The notes under the pieces were generated by a model that saw only the letters and a program-made list of their open reading frames with translations, was not told where the DNA came from and searched no databases. The position numbers and the translations under genes are program-made. DNA of 64,000 nt from Glycine soja (Eukaryota > Streptophyta > Magnoliopsida > Fabales > Fabaceae), in NCBI RefSeq assembly GCF_004193775.1, contig NC_041019.1, positions 11,270,204 to 11,334,203 on the forward strand. Reading direction: 5' to 3'. This document shows, piece by piece, positions 11,890 to 23,777 of this stretch (its first letter is position 1; each line of letters opens with the position of its first letter).

Positions 11890-12880
11890 ATCTTCCACTT
11901 GGGCTTCATATTAACCTTAGACATTTATATCACAAAATTCTTTAGGCGCGCAACCGTATGTTATTTACTTTTAGATTCCTTTTATACTATCTGGTCCATC
12001 TCATATAACAACAGGAAATCACTGTAGTTTTCATCACAATTTAGCTTGATTAAGCCACAATGATCACCACTGTTACTCATACTCGATGACATAGATCAAA
12101 TATGGATAAGCGACATGGAAATTACATACAATGTGATGTTAATCATGTCTATTTCCAACTAGTCCAAACTTTATTTTTTATATAGATCAATCCAAAATGC
12201 AATACAAACATTGCACACAAAACAGACTCTAAATAAAATGATAAACATCAACTTTATTTCTGCAGAAAATCCAAATAACAAAATGTTTATAAACCGTAAG
12301 ATATAAAACATGAGTAAGACTCCCACTAAACTAAGGTACTGCCAGGAATTATAACCATATGAGCAGTATGCTTGTGAAAAAACTTTAATGTCATACCTTT
12401 AGTAAATGGATCAGCTAGCATGGAATGAATTCCTATATGTTCTATACAAATATGTATTTTCTAAATTCTTTATTCAATAACCAAATACTTTATGTCAAGC
12501 AAAAAAAAAATACTTTTACTTAGTTGAATCCTTAACAAGACTGCTAAGATATTGTCTCAATAAACATCTGATGGCTACTTAATGTTGGCGACAACAGGCA
12601 AGCCAATTACAATAATTTAGCAATTATAAATTCTAGTATAATGTCTCATAGCAAAATATTAACTCCACCAACTTGGTCAAATGTGAATCCTTATGTGAAG
12701 TGATTGCTATTAAGACATTCTGAAATAATCGAAGTCATAATACCCAATGATCTCTAAACTTCTAGACTTCCGGTATGAAAACATGTAGTTCCTTGTTCTC
12801 TTCAATTAATGCATAATGCACTTTACTACTTTCTAGTGTTGCATACCAAGGTTACTCATATATCACCTTAGGACTCCCAC
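11890..12880 (-). pseudogene. Degraded RNase H and RT C-terminal region of element A
   Basis: Aligns in order with the RNase H-coding part of element B (about 48063-49110), for example ATGTTCTATACAAATATG against ATGTTCTATGGAAATCTG. No open frame remains. The similarity stops abruptly at about 12880. Confidence 0.6.
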
Positions 12881-12954
12881 AAAAATAATTTCAAACTCTA
12901 AATTTTATGCATGCAGATTTGGGATTCACATATGAGTAATTTAAACCATAGTAG

Positions 12955-13480
12955 TAACAACAACAACAATTAAAGAAGAGAACAATAAACATGTAATGCA
13001 CAAATAATCTTTATGCTAAATTTCAAGACCCAAATAAAATGCCTAACACATCATTAATCCTCAATCTTTGGATTGAAAAAGACTAACTGCAAGTGGTACT
13101 CTCAATGCATTGATCAAACATTGGTGATAAGTCCCGTCAAACAAAAGTTGTCTTTGGATACTCCATTGCTCACATGGAAATCTTATATGATGATTATTTC
13201 GGTCAAATAATGATTCTTTGAATATTTCATTATTCACATGGAAAATCACACTATTTATAATCACCACATGTTTACCATTGCAAACATGTAATTATTCTAT
13301 CAAATTGTGTCTTCCTTTGGGCCGAGCACACTTCACATGAATAATTTCATGCAACATCCATGTAAATTCAATCAAATTAACTTACGCAACAAAGGTTACT
13401 TTGGCAACATGTTGTTTCAATCAATTTAACCCAAAAATACAAGAAATGGGAGGTCTTAAAATTACACAAATTTTCTTAAA
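12955..13480 (-). repeat. Displaced 5' leader segment inside element A
   Basis: This block matches the untranslated leader of element B (about 52560-53000), sharing GTGTCTTCCTTTGGGCCGAG-type and CAATCAATTTAA strings. Here it sits between RNase H-side and RT N-terminal sequence, where it does not belong. Confidence 0.65.
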
Positions 13481-13489
13481 ATTACACAA

Positions 13490-15165
13490 TTTAACCAAAA
13501 GAATCCTTTGAAGATACTGGAGAAAAGGTTTATTTATATTCAATGTCTTCCTTCTAAGTAAAGTCTTTAGCAACTAGACGAGCCTTATATCTCTCGATAT
13601 TACCCTTTGAATCCTTCTTGGTTTTAAATATTCATTCACAACCAACAGGTTTCACACCTTCAGGCAACACGACTAGATCCCAAACTTCATTGTCATTCAT
13701 AGACTTCATCTCATCCTTCATGGTGTCAATCCAATTTTGAGAGTTAGAACTATGCATAGCTTGATAGAAGTTGATTGGATCATCCTCTGTTAAACCAACA
13801 CCATCTTCATGTTCTTGAAGAAATATAATATAATCATTTGAGATTGCACTTCTCCTCTCTCTAATGGATCTCCTTAATGACACTTCTTGAGGTTGTTGAG
13901 GTTGCTCTAAAGGTATTTGAGGGAGAACCTCATTGTTGTCTTGTTCTGGAACAATGTCAATAGTTTGAACATTGTCTTCTATTACTTGAGTTGTGTCTTG
14001 AACAGTAATAGGTACGAGGACTTGATCACTGTAAATAATATGTTTTTCCTCAAAGACAACATTCCTTATGTTCTCTTCCTTCCCAAACTCAACTTCCTCA
14101 AGAAATCTCGCATTTCCCGTCTCGAAAAAGGATCTTAAGGTGGGATTGTAAAATTTATAGCCCCAAAAGTGTTCAGCATAGCCAACAAAATAGCAGCTAA
14201 TTGTTCTTGAGTCCAGCTTTCTTTCATATGGCCTATAAGGTCGTGCCTTAGCTGGACAATCCCAAATGTGCAAATGTTTAATGCTGGGCCTTTTACAAGT
14301 CCAAAGTTCATAAGGGATTTTATTAACTGTTTTACTTGGCACCCTATTAAGGATGTAAACTATGGTCTTTAAGGCTTCTCCCCAAAGTGACTCTGGCAAA
14401 TAGGAATGACTAATCATACTTCTCACTATATCCTTAAGAGTTCGGTTTCTTCGTTCTTCTACACCATTCATGCTAGGTTTGCCCGACATAGTGTATTGTG
14501 GAACAATTCCACACTCTTTGAGGAAAAGCACAAAAGGTCCTGGACGTTGTTCTCCTGATCCATCATATCTTCCATAGTACTCACCACCACGGTCAGATTT
14601 GACAGCCTTAATTTTCTTTCCAAGTTGAAGTTCAACCTCAGCCTTGAAAGTCTTAAAAAAGTCTAGGGATTGGGATTTTTCATGTATCAAATATAGGTAA
14701 CCATATCTAGAGTAGTCATCTATGAACGTAATGAAATATTATTGTCCATTCCAAGAAGTTGTAGGAAAAGGACCACAAATGTCTGTATACACTAGTTCCA
14801 AGACATCTTTAGCTGTTTTGACACCTAATTTCCTTATGTTTGTTCATTTTCTCTTTATGCATTCAATACAGACCTCAAAGTCTGATAAATCCAAAGGGTC
14901 AAGAATTTCATCCAACATAAGTCTTTAAATTCTTTGTTTAAAGATATGGCCTAAACGCTTATGTCATAAGGTGGTTGAACTCACATTCAATTTTCGTTTT
15001 GTACCATGTGAACTTATTTGCAGTATTTCATTATAGGAACTAACAATATCAAGTATGTAAAGATTATCAATTAAAGAACCAGAACCAACCATATTTGAAT
15101 TTTGGTAGAGACTAACTTTATTATTTCCAAATGAACAAGAAAATTTAAATTTGTCCAAAATAGAA
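13490..15165 (-). pseudogene. Copia pol fragment of element A: GAG-pre-integrase, integrase, start of RT
   Basis: The minus-strand reading is open from 14690 to 13632 (352 codons). It holds the integrase core second Asp ([14 protein letters not shown]) and third acidic residue ([10 protein letters not shown]), the ESLWGEAL and [14 protein letters not shown] region, and the RT entry ([13 protein letters not shown]). A pre-integrase piece lies at 14964-15158 (SCSFGNNKVSLYQNSN). Frame breaks occur near 14690-14960 and at 13632. TNT1-94-like lineage. Unlike element B, the catalytic Glu is kept and there is no 140-bp duplication. Confidence 0.82.
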
Positions 15166-15170
15166 ATAAA

Positions 15171-15594
15171 AAAACTCTCATTTTGATAAACTACGTATGT
15201 TCACCAGTTTCTATACAAGTCTTTAAAATAGGAAATAAAATAAAAATAATTCCCTTTGTAATTATTTATAAATACAAAAAATGCAAACAAAAACATTTTA
15301 AAAAATCAAATATGCACATAGCTATTAGATAAAGGCTCAATGGTTTTGTACAGTGTATACGAATTTCTTTTAATAATCCGCTTTTTCTACCAAATAATAA
15401 GGATTCCCACTTTCCCTTCCTAGCACACCATAATATTTCCTTTACCAACCAATAAGTAGAAACAATTAGCATCCCAAATTTACAACTATTTACACCTAGT
15501 TTCTTTACCGTTATGATTTTTTTTTATCAGTTTACAATTATGAATTATTAAAAATCTGTTCCTCTTGTTCTCCTCTCTGATTTTTTTTGTTCAG
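15171..15594. other. Unannotated DNA beside element A
   Basis: No recognisable gene. This flank begins where similarity to element B stops. Confidence 0.4.
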
Positions 15595-15797
15595 GTTAAA
15601 ATACACTGGTTGACCCCAAGAAGCAAATACAGGTCTGTTGTTTATGGAATAACTTTTTTCTGCTTTAACTTATGTGTGCTTATTATAATAAATAAATAAA
15701 TAAATATGCAGTCATTTTTATTGGATATCACAGGAAGGATGCAAATTCATATGTGGACGAAATGAGTGTTTGCTCTGATGATGTGGAAAATCACTAA
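15595..15797 (+). pseudogene. Two exon-like blocks of an unrecognised gene
   Basis: Block 1 (15595-15632) follows a pyrimidine-rich TTTTTTTTGTTCAG acceptor and ends at a CAG/GTCTGT donor. Block 2 (15734-15797) follows ATATCACAG. The phases join (2 then 1), giving VKIHWLTPRSKYR and KDANSYVDEMSVCSDDVENH before a TAA. This looks like the last two coding segments of a plant gene, without the rest. I do not recognise the family. It may be a captured or left-behind fragment, or chance. Confidence 0.4.
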
Positions 15798-17628
15798 TCC
15801 AAGGTACTAAGCTGAAAAACAAAATTTTTGACAAAAAAATAAATTATTAGGCAGTAATAAAAAAATAAACTATTTTTCAACTATGAAAAACTTATTTAAA
15901 TTAATTTAAAAAATATTTTTTTAGTTAACAAATAATAAGGATGAGTTTTATCAAAATAATTAATTTAATTTCACATATGATAAGTGATAAATTTTATAAT
16001 TTTGTTGAAAATAAAAATGATAATCATAAATTTAAGTTATATTTAAAAGAAAATCTTATAAGTCAATAATATTTTATCAAATATTTGTAAATTTGTTAAA
16101 AAACTAAAAATTAATTAAAATAACTTGATGAAGTTATATGTAATTTACTTTTATATAGACTTAATAATCTTTATCCTATTTTTTTTTTAAGACAATTTCA
16201 CATTCAAAATAAAGAAAAACATTAAATTAATATGATATTTTTTTATTGATAGGAATAAAAAAATACTATTTGAAATTTACAATACATCACCTATCAATTT
16301 ACATTAAATTAATAATTAATAAGATAATATTAAAGTAAAATTAAAGAGTTAAGATGCATATATTTAATATTGGACAAAACTAAAAGAGAATCTAACAAGA
16401 TCTAATTGTGAGATATATATTTTGGTCCATAAAATAGTAAAAGAAGAGTGAGGGAAAACATAACATGTTGTATGTGTACATTGACCGTAGACCACACAAC
16501 ACCAATTATATATGGTTTAAATAAATTTTTCACATATGAAAAATAGGTTGTTTTTATATTACAACCTAAAAATTTATTTTTTGTCAAATAATTACCCGAA
16601 AAAAAATTGTTTCAACTTACTACTTATTGTTAATCTCATTTCGTTAAATGATGTGATATACCAAGTGTCACACCTTTAAGCACTAATACATCATTATCAT
16701 GTTGAAGATATCAACGATAAGACGTGATGATGTAATATTATATATGTCATGTGATCACCTAATGGAATAAATATTTTTAAATACTTAATTGAAAAAATAA
16801 ATATTAAATTATAATTTAAAAATAATTTATTTTCAGGTATGATTAATTAAACAATTTTATACTAATAAATTCCTGTCTTTGGCCTCCAAACGTGTATTCA
16901 CATTAAAAATACGTGAGCGTGCTCCTCGCGTTTAATATTTTGTATTAATAAATTCCTTTCTTTTTCATCCAAATGTGTATGCACATTAAAAAATAAGTGA
17001 GCGTCCTCCTCGCGATTAATATTTTTTATCAAAGATTAAAAAAAAAAAAAAGCTCAAGATAGTAGTTAATTATAGTAACTCAAGTTTCATGTGATGACTA
17101 AAGTTCCTATTTTCATTAATATGATTTATTTTCTGTATTTTTATTTTTCAGCTTTAGTCTCTCTAAATAAAAGCTTTAGTCCCTAACTTTTATGAATGTT
17201 TTAATTTCTCCATACTATCCAGTTCTGTTACAAAAAATTTAGAAAAGATATATTACATCATCATGAATTAAAATAAATCTAAATTATATTTTAAATGTGA
17301 AAAAATTAAAATAAAACTAAATTTATTTAACCCTTTAAAAGAAAACTAGCTATATTTTTATTCATTTATTACTTTATGAATAAAGATATATTTTTTTATT
17401 GAACAAATTCTCTTATTTTCATTTTTTAGGTAAAAGGCTAAGGAGGTTTATTATTATTTTTTTATCTTTTTGAATCAACAAGGGTTGGTTCTTGTTCCTA
17501 CACATCTCTGGATACAATGCTGAATCAGACTTACATAATTATTTTGTAGAAAAGCATTTTATGTGTTGAAGAATTTTGTTTTGGTTTAAAGTGAAGGGAT
17601 CATCAAGATGTTAGATCTTGTACATTCC
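15798..17628. other. AT-rich intergenic DNA
   Basis: No gene seen. It contains one tandem duplication (listed separately) and long A/T runs. Confidence 0.4.
16861..17026. repeat. Tandem duplication, 83-bp unit
   Basis: Two diverged copies start at 16861 (ACTAATAAATTCC) and 16944 (ATTAATAAATTCC). Both contain a GTGAGCGT..CTCCTCGCG core. Confidence 0.8.
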
Positions 17629-17729
17629 ATGGCATTTGGTGATCCTTTATGGCTGTCTGATACTGACCAAATCGGGGACCTACTTCATATACCAATTATC
17701 TACCTTTAGAAAGCAAAACACAACGTACA
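17629..17729 (+). pseudogene. BAHD acyltransferase N-terminal fragment
   Basis: Reads GDPLWLSDTDQIGDLLHIP and IIYL-stop-KAKHN, collinear with NDPLWLSDSDQLG and YIYKAKPN of the pseudogene at 9674. One TAG interrupts it. The similarity ends where repeat copy 2 starts at 17730, so the repeat or its breakpoint removed the remainder. Confidence 0.75.
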
Positions 17730-19006
17730 GCCACACAACAGCCACAAAATATAAAGTTAACAACAGCCACAAAATATATAGTTAACAACAGCTGTGGAAA
17801 TTAAAGTGACAAGCATCAATGGCCTGAGATGACGTGCCCAATGTCGGAGTCTAGCATTAATTCCCACGTGAAACATCTTTTGCATTAGACGAAAGGAATT
17901 AGGACCGTTGGATTGAAAGCTAGTGATGCAATGAATAGGTGGGAGTTATGTTTGTTGTTTCATAATTAATTGAACCTAATGAATTTCTTGATTTCTTTGT
18001 TGAAAATTTATTCACAACAATATCTTTTAATATTTATTTTATGTTAAATTTTTTCATATTTTTTAATTGCTTGATGGAAAATATAAAAAAATAGTTTTTT
18101 TCTCAAATCTCATATGAACCTCTAAAAGGGTTACATATTATGAATCCATTAACTTCGTACGGATTGACAATCCATATTGGGCTTATGATTTCACAATCCG
18201 TAATATGTAAGTCCAATATGAGTTGTCGTAGGCCCATTACGAGTTGGTAATTTGTATGGCCTTGTCTTACGGATTCATAATCGAAAATCCATAAGCCTCG
18301 TACGATTTGTCAATCCATAACGCTCTGATATTACAAAATCCAATGCTATATATGATTGACGTTAATTAAAAGCAGTAATCTCAATGGCCAATTATGTGAG
18401 TTGGTTAGAGCATGGTTCTAATAACGATTTTGTGTCACATTCGAGAGTTTCATGGCCCATTAATATAAAAAAATTTCGTAAACCATTTTTTAACAATCAG
18501 TATCGGGTTTTTCGATTATGAATTCGTAAGCCCGATACATATTGACTATCTGTAATCCATAAGCATGTTACGAATGTGTATGAGGGTTTCCAATTGAAAA
18601 TTCGTAAGGGACATATGATTTGGTGAAAAACACATATATTTAAGTTAAATTATTTTCATGTTATACATATTTTGATATAAAAAAATAATAGCTCATGATG
18701 TCCCACAACTATTTGTGGTACATATGGTCATAGGTTTGTCATGTTGTAGTGCATTAGTTGTTGTTGATTGTCATCTTCTTGAATGAGTTTTTACTCCTCT
18801 TGTTCTAGGATGATCACAACTTATTAATTGTTGTTGTTGACCAACATGTTGAGCACCTTCACCATCAATAACATCATTGTCATTATTGTTATCATTAAGG
18901 GACTCAAGAGATGTGTTGGGTCCAACATGGGGTTCATGGTGGTGTGGCCCAACACAACACTGTCATTAGAAAGTCCAGTTATGATATGGAATGAATAAAA
19001 AAAATT
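17730..19006 (+). repeat. Unclassified 1.3-kb dispersed repeat, copy 2
   Basis: A direct repeat of 3971-5280, differing by scattered substitutions, a missing 75-bp block, and an extra short tandem unit (CAGCCACAAAATATA repeated) near its start. It holds the same ACGGATTGACAATCC-type palindromic motifs. It abuts a BAHD gene fragment on its left. Confidence 0.82.
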
Positions 19007-19969
19007 TGTGAATATATTAAATCTAACACAAAGTAACTTATAACCTCCTTTCTTTTTTTTTAATTAAATAAATTTAAATTGTATGCCAATAATTGTAGGA
19101 GTGAGTAACCAGTCATTTTTGGTTAAATAAAAAATATTGTTTTAAAGACAACTAAAATTAGTTCTTTTTAAAATTATGATAAATTTTAGAAAAATAAAAG
19201 CAGAATTATTTTTAAATTTTTTATTTGTTTTAAAAAAATTATAAAATCTTAGAAAACTTAAAGCGGAAAAGAACTCTTGAAAGGCCACATAAGTATAAAC
19301 CTTTTTTTAAAATGGTTTTTTATAATTTTAAAATCAATAGTAAAAAAATAATTTAATATCATTTATTTTTTAAAAGTAATGATTATGATTTTTAAAAATC
19401 TCGCATTCTGATAAAAGGAAATAAAAAACGTTAATATAACGGAGTTTTCTACTTGTTTAATAACGGAGTCTAGTGTACCTAAGTGAAACATCTTTTGCAC
19501 CATATGAAAGGGATGACAAAGCGGTCCAAGTTGTTGATTACCATATTGTCCTTTTTCATTGAATCCGTTTGTGCCTAATTGTAATGAATAAACATTATTG
19601 TTGTGAATAATATGATTATCCATTTTATACTATTTTTACATCTTATTATTATTATTATTATTATTATAATTATAAAAACATAGGTATTGTTGCATTTGTG
19701 TGTCTGTTTTTTATTTGGGTATTTCAGTTTTCTTATAAAAATTAATATTATTTTTTTTAATATTTTTAGTGTCAGCATTATATAACACATAATATAATAA
19801 CAAAAAAATAATAACATATAATGGGTATTTTTCAATTTTATGAAATTTTACTTATATTTATAATTCACTTTAATTTTTCCACATTATAATATTGTGTAAG
19901 TTTCTTGATGCTAACATACACCGTAACATTTTAGTTTTAAAATTATTTGTTGTTTAAAAATTATTAATC
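19007..19969. other. AT-rich intergenic DNA
   Basis: No gene seen. Contains an ATT microsatellite at 19643-19670. Confidence 0.4.
19643..19670. repeat. (ATT)n microsatellite
   Basis: About eight ATT units followed by ATAATTATAA. Confidence 0.88.
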
Positions 19970-20205
19970 CGTATCAGGCTTACAGATTCATAATCGAAAA
20001 AATCCTATACTGATTGTTAAAAAATGATTTATAACAAAATTTTATATTAATGGGTCATGAAACTCTCGAACGTGACACAAAATCGTTATTAATATCATGC
20101 TCTAACCAACTAATATAATTGGCCAATGAGATTGCTGCTTTTAATTAATGTCAATAATATATAGCACTAGATTTTGTAATGTCAGAGTGTTACGGACTCA
20201 CAAAG
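19970..20205 (-). repeat. Unclassified dispersed repeat, partial inverted copy 3
   Basis: The reverse complement matches about 4590-4810 of copy 1, including CTAGTGCTATATAT, TTGACATTAATTAAAAGCAG and CATGACCCATTAATATAAAA. It is inverted relative to copies 1 and 2. Confidence 0.8.
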
Positions 20206-20235
20206 CTGTTAAACCTAATTTTAGCCCCTATTCTT

Positions 20236-20562
20236 CTCAGTAAGTGTGTTCCAACAACACTTGGTAATGTCAATCCAAAGCCGTAAGCTAAAGTTGCTCA
20301 TGCGCAAAATAGTTCTGCTCAGAGCAATGATTTGAGCTACAATGGGAGTAATCATTTTTTCAACAATGGTCATGGCAATGGTGGCTTGAATTTCTCTCGT
20401 GGAGGTCGCAATGGTGGTCTTTGCTATGGAAATGGTGATGGCCATGGGGGTATAGAGGTTGTTATTCTAACACTCAATGCCAAATTTTCCATAAGTATGG
20501 TCGTAAAGTTTCTTGTTGCTACTATAGACATGATGATAACTATGTCCCTACACAACCTATAA
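20236..20562 (+). pseudogene. Ty1/copia gag C-terminal relic
   Basis: Encodes an Asn/Gly/Arg-rich tail (SYNGSNHFFNN, FSRGGRNGG). After a frameshift near 20445 comes QCQIFHKYGRKVSCCYYR and DDNYVPTQP, a degraded copia gag zinc knuckle in which a core Cys and His are replaced. An in-frame stop lies near 20285. No pol follows. Confidence 0.62.
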
Positions 20563-20819
20563 AGACAAATATCACAATAAAAGAGTTGAATTGTGATTTT
20601 TACTTAACTTAAAACCTTTTTTGAATATAGCAAAGATATTATCTAATGAAGTAAAACTTAAGAAAACATATAACATATTTTCAAATTAAAGGACAGATCA
20701 GACAATAGTTCCAGATCTTTGTAAAACAAATTGAGTTTTTCAAAAGCAAAGATCAAATTCAAACCCTAGGTCAATTCAAATAATAAAATAAAAAATAAGA
20801 CACAATAAATTTATATTGG

Positions 20820-21250
20820 CTCGTTTCAACTACCGAGACTATGTTCAATTCTTGGTAAACCACCATGCTCTACTAACTTTAAAATAATCATTATCATTTT
20901 TTGCTCCTTAACTAAAGCTCTACACCAAGCTTGTTACAACCAGTATTCTTTGTTTGACCAACTCGTTGTTGGCTCTAACACAAATTATAAGATTTGTTAG
21001 TTTGATTGCACAATGACTAACACTCTATCATCTTACAGACGAATAAATAATTTCAACACTTAATCTTTTAATTTCTCTCAAGATGAGTAAAGCATTTTGA
21101 GAGCTTCTTTGAACTTTATAAGAATTTACACAGAAATCTTTTAATAGAAAGAATTTGAATAATGAGTGTTTCAATTCTTACTTCATGTTTTCAAAGCTTC
21201 TGGAATATATAGGCCTCCTTCAATCAAGTATTTGTTGTCTCTAAACGAAC
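20820..21250 (-). mobile_element. Degraded copia-type LTR relic (1)
   Basis: Contains TTTATATTGGCTCGTTTCAA and TGTTCAATTCTTGG, the diverged form of a phrase seen in solo LTR F (GTTATACTAGTTCGGCAACA then CATCCAGTCCCC). A minus-strand TATATA lies near 21210. No clear ends. Confidence 0.35.
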
Positions 21251-21739
21251 ATATTTTCTTTTTTAAGCCGCATCTGAAAAATGTGGTCATTGGGGCATTA
21301 AATGCACATACTTCTTCATGCTAAGAAACCACTCTTCATCGCTGGCATGTTGAACACTACAGCAAGAAATTACTTCCTTTTTCATCAAAGTAGGTCTATA
21401 CAGCAGAGCTTTTCTTGTGATGGCAATTGAGGAATTTTAGAGCTCGGCTTCATTTATTCTTCATAGAATTCGAGAGATCCTTGGAGAATGTCTCTACAAA
21501 ATAGATCTCAGACACATAATATTAAATGAAGCCTTAAGTGTAACCTTTAATGTCATATTAGATCATGATTCCATCTTGCTATGGTCTACAACATCAGACG
21601 CAGACTTCGCAAAACATGTTTTGATAGCGCATAAGACATAGTTTTTAACCTTTGTATTTGTTAACATCTAATTAAAAGGATATTTTCAAAAAGTTTTTTC
21701 AAGCAAACACTTGGTGAGAAATGATGTCAAGATAAGCTT

Positions 21740-22560
21740 AAAAGAGTACTCGATAAAACCACTTTAGAGAGGTGTAAAAACACTCAGTTTATATTGGTTC
21801 ACTTAAACAGAGTTACATCCAATTCTCCTTTTCCAATTGTAAATGGTTCTATTGATCAAAACTTTGATTACAAACAAGTTTGTCCTACCACTCCTAGCTA
21901 TAATTCTCTTTACCACTCCTAGTACACCTTTAGACTCCCCCTAAATTTAAGACCACCCAAATCTTGTTTAACACTAAGTCACTCTTGACTTTCACAAATA
22001 AAAGTTTGAATGGATACAATGACTCTACAACACTCAAAGAGTGAATAAACAGTTAAGCTTGAATACAAATAACTTTGCTTAGCAAAGAGGAAATAAGATT
22101 AAGTGTTAAGTATATCATCCACTAAAATATGCAGAGTTTCACTTTAGAGAATTTGTGCATGTTTTTTACATGATTGTTTTTCCTTTAACTGCTCTTGAGT
22201 AGAGGTTGCCTTTTATAGACTTCAATGAAGGATCCGTTATGAGATTAACATCGAGTCTTGATATGACCGTTGTCTCACATCTAGAGGTGAGGCAACTGAC
22301 GCACTATAATTAGAGACGAAAAGGATCAAAGTACAAACAATAATATGTGCTCCTCTTTCGTGATGAAAGCGACCTCTGGGGGAATATTCTGTAAATACCT
22401 TAGATTCTTTTCTATTTTGTTATTTCCTTAATTTTCAAATTTTAGCAATTCAAATAAAGAAAGGCAATATTGAAATTTGAAAAGCGAGATCGTGCACTTC
22501 CCTTTGTGGCTAACATAGTCCTTCAGTACTTTTTTGGACATCACTTGTGAGGATATAAAA
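21740..22560 (-). mobile_element. Degraded copia-type LTR relic (2)
   Basis: Contains GTTTATATTGGTTCACTTAA and TACATCCAATTCTCC, arranged like the solo LTR F phrase. A minus-strand TATAAAAGG lies near 22213. Ends and coding sequence were not found. Confidence 0.38.
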
Positions 22561-22714
22561 TAAGTGTATAAGTAATTTAAAGTCCAGTGGATATAACTAA
22601 GAATAGCTCAGTGTGAAAACACTGGTTTTCACAATAAGTGGATGTGGTTGATTTAACAGTGCATTGAATGTTAAATATATCTTAACAGAATTGCTTTCCA
22701 CTTTAAGTAAGAAA

Positions 22715-23040
22715 GTGACTTACTGGTGGTGGTTGCGACGACGTTGGTGGTGGTTGTGGTAGTGGTGTCAATGACGATAGCAGTGACGATGACATTGATG
22801 GTGGTGATGGTGGTAGCAATGTCAATGGTGGTGGTGATTTCGATGGCAACAGTGACAATAGTGGTGGTCACAACAATGACAATGGTGGTAGTAGCAATGC
22901 TTCTGATGATGGTCATGACAATGACAATGATGGTGGTGGTAGTGGTTGTAGTGGTCATGATGGTGGTAGTCAATTATTGTAATGACAAAGATGGTGGTGG
23001 TGGCAACGGTGTTGGTGACACTAGTAGTGGCAGCAAAAAA
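22715..23040. repeat. Imperfect GGT/GAT/GTC triplet-repeat tract
   Basis: Over 300 bp of degenerate GGTGGT, GATGAC and GTCAAT triplets. All open frames in it are low-complexity products (Val/Met-rich, or Thr/Ile and His-rich on the other strand), not genes. Confidence 0.8.
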
Positions 23041-23669
23041 TATCATTGTCAAATGTGAAAAATATGTGTTTTTTTAACTAAAAACCAAATTTACGAAAAA
23101 AAATTTCTTGATTTTGAAAATGAATGTAAAAGTGTTTTGAAAATTATTTAAAAACTATTTCACATCCCATTTTTGTCAAACACATTTTATTTTAAAAATT
23201 GCATTTGAAAACTAAAAACCAAAAACTTACAACTACCCCAAATGAGCCCTTAGGAACGAAATTACTCTTGCTATTCAATTGAAAATTAGCGAGAGAATTA
23301 ATCCCATGCAAAATTTTAAAAAATAGAATTTTAGTTAGTGAGGGAATTATTTCTAAGAAAATCCATCGCCAATTAATGAAAAAAATATGCATAATAATAT
23401 GATGAAAATATGTATTTATAATATTATTATTATTTCATATTATACATGTTATGCATAATAATATGATGATTTTTTTGGAAATAAAAAGTTTATAAATTTA
23501 AAAATAAAATAATGTAATCTATAAAAAAAACTGATTATAAACTAATATTGGAGATCCTTGTATATATCTATATATTTGTGAGATGAAAAAATATCAATCC
23601 AATAATATAATTTCTTAATAATAATTCTTAAATAAAGAATTAATTTTTATTTTTTAAATATTCTTACTA

Positions 23670-23701
<32 letters not shown>

Positions 23702-23777
23702 TGTGTGTGAAGGAAATAATGAGATTTATTAAAAAATATATTATTCATGCATGCAACCATATTAACAAAAATATTAA
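23041..23777. other. AT-rich DNA with a dinucleotide microsatellite
   Basis: No gene seen. A compound (TA)n(GA)n(GT)n microsatellite lies at about 23672-23708. Confidence 0.45.

Larger units (their letters stand above)
11408..15170 (-). mobile_element. Ty1/copia element A, 5'-truncated and rearranged
   Basis: Same family as element B (47587-55914). It keeps a 3' LTR (11408-11889), degraded RNase H/reverse transcriptase sequence, a displaced piece of 5' leader, and an integrase-to-RT coding stretch. Similarity to B stops near 15170, so gag and the 5' LTR are missing. Confidence 0.85.

Noticed and set aside
22715..23058. Several overlapping open frames on both strands, 76-110 codons
   Set aside because: They arise from the GGT/GAT triplet repeat and encode only low-complexity Val/Met, Thr/Ile or His runs.
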